DNA of 64,000 bases from Paracoccaceae bacterium (lineage in GTDB: Bacteria > Pseudomonadota > Alphaproteobacteria > Rhodobacterales > Rhodobacteraceae), in assembly GCA_022822495.1 (NCBI GenBank), contig JAJEBQ010000007.1:1-64000 (forward strand), given 5' to 3'. Below are positions 18,865-27,228 of this stretch, piece by piece (within the stretch, counting starts at the first letter, position 1; each line of letters starts with the position of its first letter). A program made the position numbers and the translations under genes. The notes beneath the pieces are model-generated. The model searched no databases. It saw only the letters and a list, made by a program, of their open reading frames with translations, and was not told where the DNA came from.

Positions 18865-19661
18865 ATAGAAAACAGGTTGAAACGGCTGCGAAGGACTTGT
18901 ACCAAGCCGAAAAAAACAAGAAGCAGATTGATTTGATCTCTAACAGGCATCCGGGCTTTACCATTGATGAAGCTTATGCCATCCAAGATGCGTTGGTTAA
19001 ACTTAAATTAAACGACGGCAGAAAACAAATCGGTTGGAAAATTGGATTGACCTCACGTGCCATGCAAATGGCGTTAAAAATTGAAACCCCCGATAGTGGG
19101 GTAATTTTCGATGACATGTATTTTCCGAATGGAGTCAGGATTCCCGCTGGTACTTTTTTTGAACCCAGGATTGAGGCTGAAATTGCCTTTATTATGGCCA
19201 AGGACCTGTCCAATTCTGATTTAACCAGGGACAATATCATCGCTGCAACTGATTGTATTGTTCCAGCACTGGAAATTCTGGAAACAAGAGTTGTGCGTTA
19301 TAACCCGGTAACAAAAACCTATAGAAATGTCTGTGATACCATTGCCGATAATGCCGCCAATGCGGGTATAGTCCTAGCTGACAAAAGGTTTTGTCTTAAA
19401 GATATTGATCTCAGATGGATAGGGGGAATAATCAAACGTAACGGGGTGGTGGAAGAAACAGGTTTGGGTGCGGGTATTCTGGATGATCCGATGACCAGTG
19501 TACTTTGGTTGGCTAGGAGACTAGCCGAATACAACAGCACCATCAAAAAGGGTGACATAATCATGGCAGGCAGTTTTATACGACCCATCGAAGCTCCATC
19601 CAAGAGTGAATTTGTTGCTGACTTTGGCCCTCTTGGTACGGTGAATTGCTTTTTTGAATAA
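18861..19661 (+). CDS. hpaH: 2-oxo-hept-4-ene-1,7-dioate hydratase
   Basis: A 266-residue metal-dependent hydratase of the FAH-related MhpD/HpaH family, starting at TTG in a TTGA overlap with hpaG. Diagnostic stretches are QIGWKIGLTSRAMQ, FFEPRIEAEIAFIMAKDL and ETGLGAGILDDPMTSVLWLA. It adds water to 2-oxohept-4-enedioate to give the substrate of the aldolase HpaI. HpaI and the hydroxylase HpaBC are not in the window; the gene order stops here against the GC-rich island, so the aldolase may have been displaced or lie elsewhere. Confidence 0.92.
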   Translation: MNRKQVETAAKDLYQAEKNKKQIDLISNRHPGFTIDEAYAIQDALVKLKLNDGRKQIGWKIGLTSRAMQMALKIETPDSGVIFDDMYFPNGVRIPAGTFFEPRIEAEIAFIMAKDLSNSDLTRDNIIAATDCIVPALEILETRVVRYNPVTKTYRNVCDTIADNAANAGIVLADKRFCLKDIDLRWIGGIIKRNGVVEETGLGAGILDDPMTSVLWLARRLAEYNSTIKKGDIIMAGSFIRPIEAPSKSEFVADFGPLGTVNCFFE

Positions 19662-20041
19662 TCCTTCGGAAGAGAAAATGTATTTTGGGTACCTCTTTTT
19701 TTGGGGAATATATACATAAGTGACCACTAAGACAAAGGTCCAGAGTGTGACCACAATGGGCACAGGCCTGGGGGACATGGTCCTCAACATGATCAGGCGT
19801 CTCCGAACGGAGCAGCGTTGTTCCCTGGCGACTCTTCTGTTCCCCTCCGGCTTGGCTCCTTCAAAAAGAGACGACTTGGAAAGGAAAGTGGATGATTCTC
19901 AAAGGCATTCAATGTATCAGCACTTCGGCGTTGAATTAATGTGATAAAAAACCGGGGTTACGTGACGATTTATTGTGAGAAATAACAATTTTTTTTGGGA
20001 CATGACATTCTTGGCTCAAGGGAAGGTGATGGCAAGTCTGG
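19662..20041. other. Left flank of the GC-rich island, no gene
   Basis: The first 60 bases are host-like; from about 19720 the base composition turns GC-rich. At 19703-19715 the string GGGGAATATATAC matches 12 of 13 bases of the terminal repeat of the transposon at 40174, but no partner end was found. The segment 19848-19967 is one copy of the 120-bp direct repeat. Open frames here are short and have no recognisable product. Confidence 0.5.
19848..19967 (+). repeat. 120-bp direct repeat, copy 1
   Basis: Begins CGGCTTGGCTCCTTCA and ends TACGTGACG. It aligns without gaps to 21954-22073, with roughly 85% identity counted by eye. The two copies lie on either side of the orphan ATPase gene in the same orientation, about 2.1 kb apart. 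They could be duplicated element ends or recombination sites. Function unknown. Confidence 0.75.
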
Positions 20042-21328
20042 TTAGCCCTCGGTCTCCCCATCAGGTTTCAGGTCTTGAGGGATTTCCATTCCGGCCTGTT
20101 CCAGGCACCATCTCCTCAGGGAGGGAATCGGGCAGACATAGGTGTTACCGTGGTCGGGTTGGAGGAAACCCTGGTGCAAGAGCCGCTGGAAAAGGGAGAC
20201 GGCGGAATGTTTGGCCATGGTCTGGTCACCGAGACGGATGGCTTCCTTCTGGGCACCCTGGATCAGAGGCAGGATATCCTTTCCCATTATGGAACCATCG
20301 GGGGGAACGGTTGCCATGAATTGTCCCAGGAATATTTCCGATGTCCGGAAGAGATCGCCCAAGCGGTCGCAATAATATTCCTGCCTGTATATCCGGGCCT
20401 GGTCAAGACTTTGTTCCGGATCGACTTTCCCGAGATCCCCCTTGACCCGGAGCAGCTCTTGCGACAGCCCCTTGAGGGCGTTGTGCATGTGCGAGGGCCA
20501 GCCATCCGACCAGGCATGAAGACGAATGGATACGGTTCTTTTCAGCTGTAGGGATCCCTTGATACCGAAAGCCCTGAAATAACGTTTGCACAATTCCTCC
20601 GTTTCCTCACGCGCCAATGAAGGAAGCGTGTGGACGGATCCGCTTTCAGGGCGGCTGAGCCCACCCTTGATCAGGACTGTACGGGTGCTACCCAAACCCA
20701 GGAGAAGGGCAAATACGGGTAGGAGGTGGGCCCCGGTATGCATGGTTTTAAGAAATTTGAGGCCGGCATGGTCCAGGGTTTGGGCTTCATCGATCAAAAG
20801 ACAGACGGGACGTGTCCATTGATGATCACCTAGGGCCAGTCGCAGGTCCAGCCACTCCGCTGGTGGGTCATCCCTTTCCTTTCTGGTTGACTGATGCTGG
20901 CGCTCGGCCTTGGCAAAGGTATTGAGACCTCCACCGGTTGTTCTCTGGACAGTTTTGACGGTTGTGAGTTTGCCGAGGGCATCCGGCTTGATTTTCTCGC
21001 AGATGCTCTTGAAGACAATCAGGGGGGTATTCAAGGCTTCCGTGCTGAGGGTAACGACTATGGGGGTGCCGTTTTTCGTTCCCTCCCTCCCCCAAATGGA
21101 CTTCAAATGCTGTCCCAGTGATGTTTTGCCTGCACCCGGTGCTCCCTGGACAACTCGGGTGGCGGAGGAAAAAACGGATTCGTTCCCTTGCCGCCATTTC
21201 TTCATTCGGGATTGCCAGGTATAATTGATGTTTTGGAGAACACCTTCTCTCCCGACAAAGAAGGGTGCCGAATCCCGGTCCGAGCTCTCGGCGAAATCCT
21301 CCAGGCCTTTCATATCCGGTGTGTCCAT
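20042..21328 (-). CDS. Orphan AAA-type ATPase, function unknown
   Basis: A 428-residue P-loop NTPase. An N-terminal FFVGRE segment (about 23-28), Walker A GAPGAGKTS (about 67-75) and Walker B VCLLIDEAQT (about 179) resemble the AAA/Orc1-like or TniB/ExeA-like ATPases; a conserved arginine-rich region and a C-terminal part that could be a winged helix follow. No transposase, toxin or secretion partner is adjacent. Codon use is GC-rich, unlike neighbours, and a decayed second copy of part of the same gene lies just upstream, so the family is probably multicopy and mobile. I do not recognise a characterised homologue. Confidence 0.6.
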   Translation of the reverse strand: MDTPDMKGLEDFAESSDRDSAPFFVGREGVLQNINYTWQSRMKKWRQGNESVFSSATRVVQGAPGAGKTSLGQHLKSIWGREGTKNGTPIVVTLSTEALNTPLIVFKSICEKIKPDALGKLTTVKTVQRTTGGGLNTFAKAERQHQSTRKERDDPPAEWLDLRLALGDHQWTRPVCLLIDEAQTLDHAGLKFLKTMHTGAHLLPVFALLLGLGSTRTVLIKGGLSRPESGSVHTLPSLAREETEELCKRYFRAFGIKGSLQLKRTVSIRLHAWSDGWPSHMHNALKGLSQELLRVKGDLGKVDPEQSLDQARIYRQEYYCDRLGDLFRTSEIFLGQFMATVPPDGSIMGKDILPLIQGAQKEAIRLGDQTMAKHSAVSLFQRLLHQGFLQPDHGNTYVCPIPSLRRWCLEQAGMEIPQDLKPDGETEG

Positions 21329-21444
21329 GTCAATAATCCCTGCATACTGGTCTGGGTCTTGAGCATAATAATCACAATAAGGTTTTTTGGCAAGGACAAT
21401 TCTTCTCTTCCCGTTTCCCTACTTCGGATTGGCTTTGTTCCCGC

Positions 21445-21645
21445 ATCCCCTTCTGATCAAACTTCATTCATTGATCAGGAGACGACGGGACGAGTCCACT
21501 GATGCCCACCCAGATCCCATCACGAGTTTCAGCCACTTTGCTGCGGTTTCCTCTTTTTCCTGTCGGGTTGACTGCTGCTGTTGCTCGGCCTTGGCAATGG
21601 TTTTGCGATCGTCACCAGCGTTTTGATCCGGTGTTGCTTTTCACA
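21445..21645 (-). pseudogene. Decayed fragment of a second copy of the orphan ATPase gene
   Basis: Reverse-strand translation gives AKAEQQQQSTRQEKEE followed after a few residues by KWLKL, which aligns to AKAERQHQSTRKERDD and EWLDL of the intact gene at 20042-21328. After a frame shift it resumes with GHQWTRPVV and then LLINE before a stop, matching the DHQWTRPVCLLIDE Walker B region. It is therefore a diverged, frame-shifted remnant of a paralogue in tandem orientation, not a simple recent duplication. Confidence 0.75.
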
Positions 21646-21953
21646 ATAATCCAATTCCAATTGTTCACCTTATTTCGGCAGTAGTGAAACAAATTTTTTC
21701 ACGCTTTTTCAGCCGGGCTGCGCCCTTTTCCCTTTCCCGGTCTTTTGTGGTGTCATAGATTGACTTGATGTCCTTCCTCCGCCCGTCCCGACACGACGCC
21801 CCATTGGCTCAATGGAGGTAGCACACGTTCCACCAGCACTTGGTGTCACACCGCCCAGACAGAACCAGGCCGAAGCCCCTGCTTGAGGATGTCTCCCGTG
21901 TCTGCAGGGACGGTGTGTCCCGGCCCTCCCCGGGGCAGAAAGGATGATGATCC

Positions 21954-22073
21954 CGGCTTGGCTCCTTCACCAAGAGACGGTTTGGAAAGAAAAGAAGATG
22001 ATTCTCAAAGGCCTGCAATGGATCAGCACATCGGCGTTGCATGAAGGTGATCACAAACCGGGGGTACGTGACG
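21954..22073 (+). repeat. 120-bp direct repeat, copy 2
   Basis: Same orientation and length as 19848-19967, with about 17 mismatches by eye. In one forward frame both copies could encode similar peptides (ending QxISTSAL), so it may be the remnant of a coding segment rather than a regulatory repeat. Confidence 0.75.
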
Positions 22074-22266
22074 CTTTCGTGTGCGACATAACACTTTATG
22101 ATATCGCCCGGGAAACCTGTATCTCCAGATGCAGATAAAGCCCCACACCAGTCCGTTGTATCGTTCGCAAAGTATTTGTGTCAAGCTTGGCGTTCAATTC
22201 AAAAAGAGAACCAGCACAATGGATAAAACGGGGAGAATTAAATTAAGCGTGAGAAAATCCTGGAAA

Positions 22267-22372
22267 TAATGTATTTGTTGTTGACTACAATTGAATCACA
22301 ACACAAACAAATAGACCCGGAGTTTACTGGTGTTTATAAAAAGTGCAGTTGAATTAATAACTAGAGGTGTCC
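22267..22372 (-). mobile_element. Relic end of an IS5-type element
   Basis: This stretch follows the non-coding end of the IS at the left of the window (225-338) nearly base for base, for example TTGAATCACAACACAA and GGAGTTTAC and CTAGAGGTG. No transposase start is preserved to its left. It marks an old insertion whose body has been deleted or replaced by the ATPase island. Confidence 0.7.
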
Positions 22373-22490
22373 TTTTTAATGTTTGATCTCTCTTTTCCCA
22401 TATTATGGCATGCGGTTCATCCACAGAAGGACCAGCGGCTGATTGCCAGGGTCTAAATGTTGAGAGTAGAAGCCTGATGGGAGATATATC

Positions 22491-23753
22491 TTGACAGTCT
22501 GGTTTCCAGAAGACAATGGAAAAGCAAATCTAGCAGATTATGACAGCTTTGTGAATGGTCCTCCCCATAATACATTTGCCAGAATGAGGAGAGAATCACC
22601 AATAGAATGGACTGATTGGGATCAGGGTAGGGGGTTTTGGAATGTAACCCGTTTTGATGATATTTGGAAACTGAATGGCAAGTATAAATTGTTGTCCTCT
22701 GCTCAAGGTATTCGCATGGAGGATCAATCCTACGAAGAATATTTGGCTCGTAGAACCTTTCAGGAAACTGATCCCCCCGAACATACCAAAACGCGCATTA
22801 AGGTTGCAGGTGCATTTACACGAACGGTCATTTATCAATATGAAGAGCAGATTAGGGAAATCTGCATTGATATTTTGGATAAGGTTCTCCCAAGAAAGGA
22901 GTTTGACGCTACCAAGGAGATCGCACGACAATTACCCATGAGGATGCTTGGACGAATAATTGGCCTACCTGAGTGCGACCTTGAATGGCTTGTTTCCAAA
23001 GGAGATGAATTAATCGCCAATACCGATCCAGAATTTACCAAACATTTACTGGATAAAATGGATACCGATGAATTTCGGATGATGCCGTTCAACTCTCCCG
23101 CTGGTCTGGAGCTTTATGAATATGCGAAAAAAATTATGCAGGAGAAAGAAATGGAGGGAGATACCGAGGGTATCCTTCATATGATTTTGAAACCTGCCAA
23201 GGATGGATCGGTGATATCAGAGAACGAATTCAGGAATTTTTTCTGCCTGCTCGTTGCTGCCGGCAATGACACGACAAGATATTCCATCGCTGCCGCCATT
23301 CATGCATTCAGTCAACAACCGGAGTTGTTGGAACAGTTGAGGAAAGGCAAAAAGGAAGTTTGGGAAACAGCACCTGATGAAATCATCAGATGGGCTTCCC
23401 CAACCATGTATTTCAGGCGAACAGCTTGCCAAGACTTTGAAATACATGGTAAAAGGATCAGAAAGGGTGATAAGGTACTTTACTGGTTTGTTTCAGGCAA
23501 CAGGGATGAAACGGTTTTTGATAAACCCTTCAGGGTGGACTTGTACCGGTCACCAAACAGGCATATGGCATTTGGACAAGGAGGTCCTCATGTCTGTTTG
23601 GGTATCTGGCTGGCAAGATTGGAAGTCAAAATTCTAATGCAGGAATTCTGTAAGCGTGTATCCAAAGTAGAATTGAGCGGGCCGGTCAGGTTCCTGCGGT
23701 CAAATTTTATTGGAGGGATCAAGCATCTTCCGGTTACAATCCAATTAAATTAA
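22491..23753 (+). CDS. Cytochrome P450 monooxygenase
   Basis: A soluble bacterial class I P450 of 420 residues, starting at TTG with GGGAGA upstream. Visible features: oxygen-binding I-helix AAGNDTTRYSIAAAI (about 257), K-helix ExxR in DEIIRWASP, and the heme-thiolate loop AFGQGGPHVCLGIWLARLE (Cys about 368). Electrons would come from the 2Fe-2S ferredoxin encoded two genes on; a reductase is not adjacent. Because a glutamine-synthetase-like gene lies between P450 and ferredoxin, the set resembles mycobacterial pip/mor loci for cyclic secondary amines. Substrate assignment is an inference. Confidence 0.93.
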   Translation: MTVWFPEDNGKANLADYDSFVNGPPHNTFARMRRESPIEWTDWDQGRGFWNVTRFDDIWKLNGKYKLLSSAQGIRMEDQSYEEYLARRTFQETDPPEHTKTRIKVAGAFTRTVIYQYEEQIREICIDILDKVLPRKEFDATKEIARQLPMRMLGRIIGLPECDLEWLVSKGDELIANTDPEFTKHLLDKMDTDEFRMMPFNSPAGLELYEYAKKIMQEKEMEGDTEGILHMILKPAKDGSVISENEFRNFFCLLVAAGNDTTRYSIAAAIHAFSQQPELLEQLRKGKKEVWETAPDEIIRWASPTMYFRRTACQDFEIHGKRIRKGDKVLYWFVSGNRDETVFDKPFRVDLYRSPNRHMAFGQGGPHVCLGIWLARLEVKILMQEFCKRVSKVELSGPVRFLRSNFIGGIKHLPVTIQLN

Positions 23754-23839
23754 AATTTTTCCATAAAGGGTTTAAATAATTAATATCAATGCAAAGAATT
23801 TAAGGTTGTTTGCCCAGTCAAGGAAAGAGGTGTAGTAAA

Positions 23840-25132
23840 TTGTCCGATGTTCGTCTAAGGCTATTGTTTTGTGACAATTTAAGCATACCCAGGGGAAAGT
23901 ATGTTCAATACATGGGGAATCAGGATGGTTTGGCCAGATTCTGCCGATCAGTATTCGGCGTTCAATTTGATAAAGAGTTAATTGACGCTCCGGGTTCCAT
24001 GAAAATGGATGGTCTTCCAGACATGGAAGCAAGGTATAAGGGATCAGATATCCGGGAATGCTGGGAACATAAAACAAAGGTAGTTATTGGGGATCTTTTC
24101 GATCATCATGGCGAACCACTTGAGCTGTGTGGTCGTGCTGCCTTGAAGCGGGCTATCAGCGATTGGAAAAAGCATGGGCTAACCCCCAAGATCGGGATTG
24201 AATTGGAAGCTTTTGCCTTCACACAAAGTTCTGATGGTGAATTAACACCCTATGGAACTCCAGGGGCAGTTGTCTATGGTACGGGGGCATACACTGACCC
24301 ACTGCGATTTACCAATGCCATTTGGGAGAAATCCCATGAAATGGGTTTCCATATGGAAATGATCACTGCAGAATTTGATTCTCCCCAATTCGAATTCTGC
24401 CTCAGGTTTGACGATGCTCTCAAGGCTATGGATGACATGTTCTTGTTTCGTCTCATGGCAAGGGAAATCGCTCTAGAGTATGGTGTGTTGTTGACCTTCA
24501 TGCCCAAACCAATTCCCACGGCAGGTGGTTCAGGGATGCATATTAATTTTTCCTTCAACGACAAGGATGGTAAAAATGCCCTTTCGGAAGGAGAATTCGG
24601 CGGCCCAGATCATCTCAATGAATTGAGTAGAGGTTGTCTGGCTGGTTTAATGAAACATCACCGGGGTCTGGCAGGCATTCTGGCTCCCTCGGCCAACTCT
24701 TATGCGCGTTTACAGCAAGGATGTCTCGCCGGCTATTGGCAAAATTGGGGTGGTGATCATCGCGGGGTCACAGCCAGGATCTCCATGGAAGGTGGAGAAA
24801 AAGCCCGAATTGAGCATCGAATGGCAGATTTTACAGCCAATCCCTACATCGCTGCAACAGCTGTATTGCAAGCAGCTCGCCTAGGTTACGAAAAGAATTA
24901 TGATTTGCAAGCTCCTGAGACCGGTGATTGCTTTGATCGTACAGATGCAAAAATCAGAGTTGCACAGGATTTACGAAGAGCCATTAATGATTTGGAAAAA
25001 GATACTGATCTATCGGAAGCAATAGGTTCATTAATCGTACAAAATCACCTTAGTATGAAGATTAAGGAGTTCAAAAAGACCAAAGATCTTGAAGGTGATG
25101 AGATGCGAGATTTTTACATTTACTATATTTAG
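23840..25132 (+). CDS. Glutamine-synthetase-family ligase (gamma-glutamyl-amine synthetase type)
   Basis: A GS-fold ATP-dependent ligase. The start is taken at the TTG giving MSDVRLRLLFCDNLSIPRGK, which has AAAGAGG at the right distance; an upstream TTG at 23810 is less likely. Metal and substrate motifs include GIELEAFAF, EFDSPQFEF, GSGMHINFSF (the GS His loop), NSYARLQQG and RIEHRMADFTANPY. About 430 residues, shorter and different from GlnA, with features of PuuA/GlnA3/IpuC-like enzymes that glutamylate amines. Its place between a P450 and a ferredoxin suggests it activates or traps an amine in the same pathway. Confidence 0.85.
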   Translation: MSDVRLRLLFCDNLSIPRGKYVQYMGNQDGLARFCRSVFGVQFDKELIDAPGSMKMDGLPDMEARYKGSDIRECWEHKTKVVIGDLFDHHGEPLELCGRAALKRAISDWKKHGLTPKIGIELEAFAFTQSSDGELTPYGTPGAVVYGTGAYTDPLRFTNAIWEKSHEMGFHMEMITAEFDSPQFEFCLRFDDALKAMDDMFLFRLMAREIALEYGVLLTFMPKPIPTAGGSGMHINFSFNDKDGKNALSEGEFGGPDHLNELSRGCLAGLMKHHRGLAGILAPSANSYARLQQGCLAGYWQNWGGDHRGVTARISMEGGEKARIEHRMADFTANPYIAATAVLQAARLGYEKNYDLQAPETGDCFDRTDAKIRVAQDLRRAINDLEKDTDLSEAIGSLIVQNHLSMKIKEFKKTKDLEGDEMRDFYIYYI

Positions 25133-25145
25133 GTTAAAGATACTT

Positions 25146-25463
25146 ATGCCAACAATTACATGGAAAACCTCTGAAACTGACGAAATTACCGCTGAAGTAA
25201 AAAACGGCATTTCCCTCATGGAGGCGGCCGTTGACAATAATGTTCCAAGAGTATTAGGAGAATGTGGGGGCAACATGGCTTGTGCTACGTGCCATGTTGT
25301 ACTTTCAGATGAAGATTTTGCCCTGGTAGGCCCTCCGAACGATACCGAAGATGACATGTTGGATTTCACTGAAGCTGAAAGGACGAAAAACAGTCGATTA
25401 TCATGTCAAATAAAGGTAAATGACAATTTGGACGGGTTGATTCTAACAGTTCTGGATTATTAG
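25146..25463 (+). CDS. 2Fe-2S ferredoxin (adrenodoxin/putidaredoxin type)
   Basis: A 105-residue electron carrier from the ATG giving MPTITWKTSE. The cluster cysteines are Cys40, Cys46, Cys49 (ECGGNMACATCH) and Cys87 (RLSCQI), the C-x5-C-x2-C...C pattern of ferredoxins serving P450s and ISC assembly. Being the third gene of the P450 operon, it is the likely P450 redox partner. The partner FAD reductase is missing from the window. Confidence 0.92.
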   Translation: MPTITWKTSETDEITAEVKNGISLMEAAVDNNVPRVLGECGGNMACATCHVVLSDEDFALVGPPNDTEDDMLDFTEAERTKNSRLSCQIKVNDNLDGLILTVLDY

Positions 25464-25599
25464 GGTATGCCACTGAGCATCTTCAGTGATAGTGCTTCAA
25501 ATAAATAGTTTTTGTTGCAACTAATTTTTTGATAATATGCGGCCCCTAAAGCAATCCATATTGGTTGCAAATCAGAAACCAAAGAAAAGGAGAAATGAT

Positions 25600-26541
25600 A
25601 TGAAGTGTGTTTTTAGAGTATTGAGCGTGATTGGAGGGATCATTCTAAGCATGGGGATGGCCAGTGCCGAATATCCAGACAAACCAGTTACATTTATTGT
25701 CCCATTCCCTCCGGGTGATTCTGAAGATGTCCTGACGAGAATTATAGCTGATGATTTTGAGTCAACTTATGGAGTTTCGGCTGGTGTAGTCAACAAACCA
25801 GGCGGAGGTGGAGGGCCTTTCCCGGGTGCCATAGAAGTTGCCCAAGCCCCTGGTGATGGAACTGTTATCGGTTCTTTTGTAATCGGTGTTCCAACCTTGG
25901 GTCATCAGATCGGTATTGACGAACTTACACCAGCCAAATTTGATCCGATTGGCATCTTCCTGACCTATCCGTTTATTATAGCAACCTCCAAGGATTCACC
26001 CTACCAAACGATGGAAGAATTAGGGGAATATGCAAAGTCAAATGATGTAACCCTAGCTCATTTCGGTGATGTGCTTGCCCCTACACAGGTTACCAAGGCT
26101 TTTGCAACAGTGAACGGTTGGAGCTATTCTTCTGATGCGGCATTTGATGCCATTGATTGCAACACACTTGCTTCAGGTGATGCTGATGTCATTAACACCA
26201 CACTTCAGTTGGTGTTTCCCTGTTTGAAGGGGATAACCGTACTGGCTTCCATCACGGATGACAGAATCGCAATAACTCCAGATGCACCAACGATCGGTGA
26301 GCTGGAACCACAACTGAATATTTCCTTGTGGAATGGCCTCTTTGTAACCAAGGACACACCACAAGACGTTCGGGACAAGATTGAAGCGGTGGCTATGGAA
26401 TCTGTTCAAGGTGAAAAAGCTATGGAACACTCCACAAATACTGGAGCGATCGTTTATTGGCAGAATGCTGAAGAATCAGCCGCCAGAATTGCCGCAGACA
26501 TAGAAACTTTGGCTAAAATTGACGAAATCCTCGCAAATTAA
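25600..26541 (+). CDS. Tripartite tricarboxylate transporter substrate-binding protein (TctC/Bug family)
   Basis: Periplasmic receptor of a TTT-type uptake system. The ATG at 25600 has a strong AAAGGAGAAATG upstream and gives a signal peptide ending ASA (about residue 23), followed by EYPDKPVTFIVPFPPGDSED, the conserved first loop of the family. 313 residues. The membrane genes tctB and tctA follow. A stable hairpin lies just after the stop, as often seen between a highly expressed receptor and its permease genes. Ligand unknown; relatives bind carboxylates. The position after the P450 operon suggests the substrate or a product of that pathway. Confidence 0.9.
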   Translation: MKCVFRVLSVIGGIILSMGMASAEYPDKPVTFIVPFPPGDSEDVLTRIIADDFESTYGVSAGVVNKPGGGGGPFPGAIEVAQAPGDGTVIGSFVIGVPTLGHQIGIDELTPAKFDPIGIFLTYPFIIATSKDSPYQTMEELGEYAKSNDVTLAHFGDVLAPTQVTKAFATVNGWSYSSDAAFDAIDCNTLASGDADVINTTLQLVFPCLKGITVLASITDDRIAITPDAPTIGELEPQLNISLWNGLFVTKDTPQDVRDKIEAVAMESVQGEKAMEHSTNTGAIVYWQNAEESAARIAADIETLAKIDEILAN

Positions 26542-26551
26542 ATTGTTAAAG

Positions 26552-26581
26552 TTCAGGGTATGAGTTTCGTACCCTGAATTT
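26552..26581 (+). terminator. Stem-loop between receptor and permease genes of the TTT transporter
   Basis: Perfect 9-bp stem TTCAGGGTA / TACCCTGAA with a 9-base loop, followed by TTTCT, 10 bases after the stop of the receptor gene. The T tract is short, so it may act as a partial terminator or an mRNA-stabilising end that keeps receptor expression above that of the membrane subunits. Confidence 0.65.
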
Positions 26582-26685
26582 CTCCAATATGGAGTAATAA
26601 TTGCGTTGGAAAATTCAAATCAGAGAATCCTGGTAGATAGTCAGGACAAGACGTAGATTTGTTGATTTCCGCCTTTGGGAATGAA

Positions 26686-27216
26686 ATGCTTGAACTGAAA
26701 TTAATAACACCTCCAAAACCGACAAGGGGTCAATCTGTCTTTGCCGTTTGTTTTCTGGGGTTTGCGCTCGTTCTGTTTCTTCTACTCCCCTACCAAACTA
26801 CCCGCGTAGAATCTGCCACTTGGCATACCCAGCCAGGGTTTTGGCCAATCATTTCCATAACTGGGATGGTCATTTTTGGTGTTTTCCATTTATGGCGTTT
26901 GCCACGGCGAAAGTTTGAGAAAATGGACCTGAAGGAAGCAACTCTCTGGGTTCGCGGTTTTGAATTTGTGTTATGGTTTATGGCCTATGTTCTGCTGGTC
27001 CCCTTAATAGGTTATCTACCATCAACCCTGATATTTGTTTTACCCATGATTTATCGTCAGGGTTACCGCCGTCCATTTTATTTCTATTGTGGAGCACTTT
27101 TTGTTTTCGCAGTAGTGGTTTTCTTCAAGGTGCTCCTGGAAGTTAAAATTCCAGGTGCTGCTTTGTATGAAATGTTCCCTGAGAATGTCCGCAATTTTTT
27201 AATTTTAAATTTTTAA
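26686..27216 (+). CDS. TctB-family small membrane subunit of the TTT transporter
   Basis: A small membrane protein with four predicted helices, 176 residues from the ATG (MLELKLITPP); a TTG at 26659 could add nine residues. TctB proteins are poorly conserved in sequence, but the length, topology (helices near 20-40, 60-80, 105-125, 140-160) and position between TctC-like and TctA genes identify it. It partners the large TctA channel subunit. Confidence 0.85.
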   Translation: MLELKLITPPKPTRGQSVFAVCFLGFALVLFLLLPYQTTRVESATWHTQPGFWPIISITGMVIFGVFHLWRLPRRKFEKMDLKEATLWVRGFEFVLWFMAYVLLVPLIGYLPSTLIFVLPMIYRQGYRRPFYFYCGALFVFAVVVFFKVLLEVKIPGAALYEMFPENVRNFLILNF

Positions 27217-27228
27217 GCGGTAAGCACC

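Larger units (their letters stand above)
21646..22490. other. Right part of the island: remnants, no intact gene
   Basis: GC-rich up to about 22150, then AT-rich. It contains the second 120-bp direct repeat (21954-22073) and, at its right side, an IS5-type element end. Open frames here are short, partly on both strands, and none gives a recognisable protein. The last 110 bases before the P450 gene look host-like and may hold its promoter. Confidence 0.6.

Noticed and set aside
19720-19944. Forward 74-codon frame in the island flank
   Set aside because: No ribosome site or similarity, and the 120-bp repeat partner at 21954 reads best in a different frame, so it is not conserved as protein.
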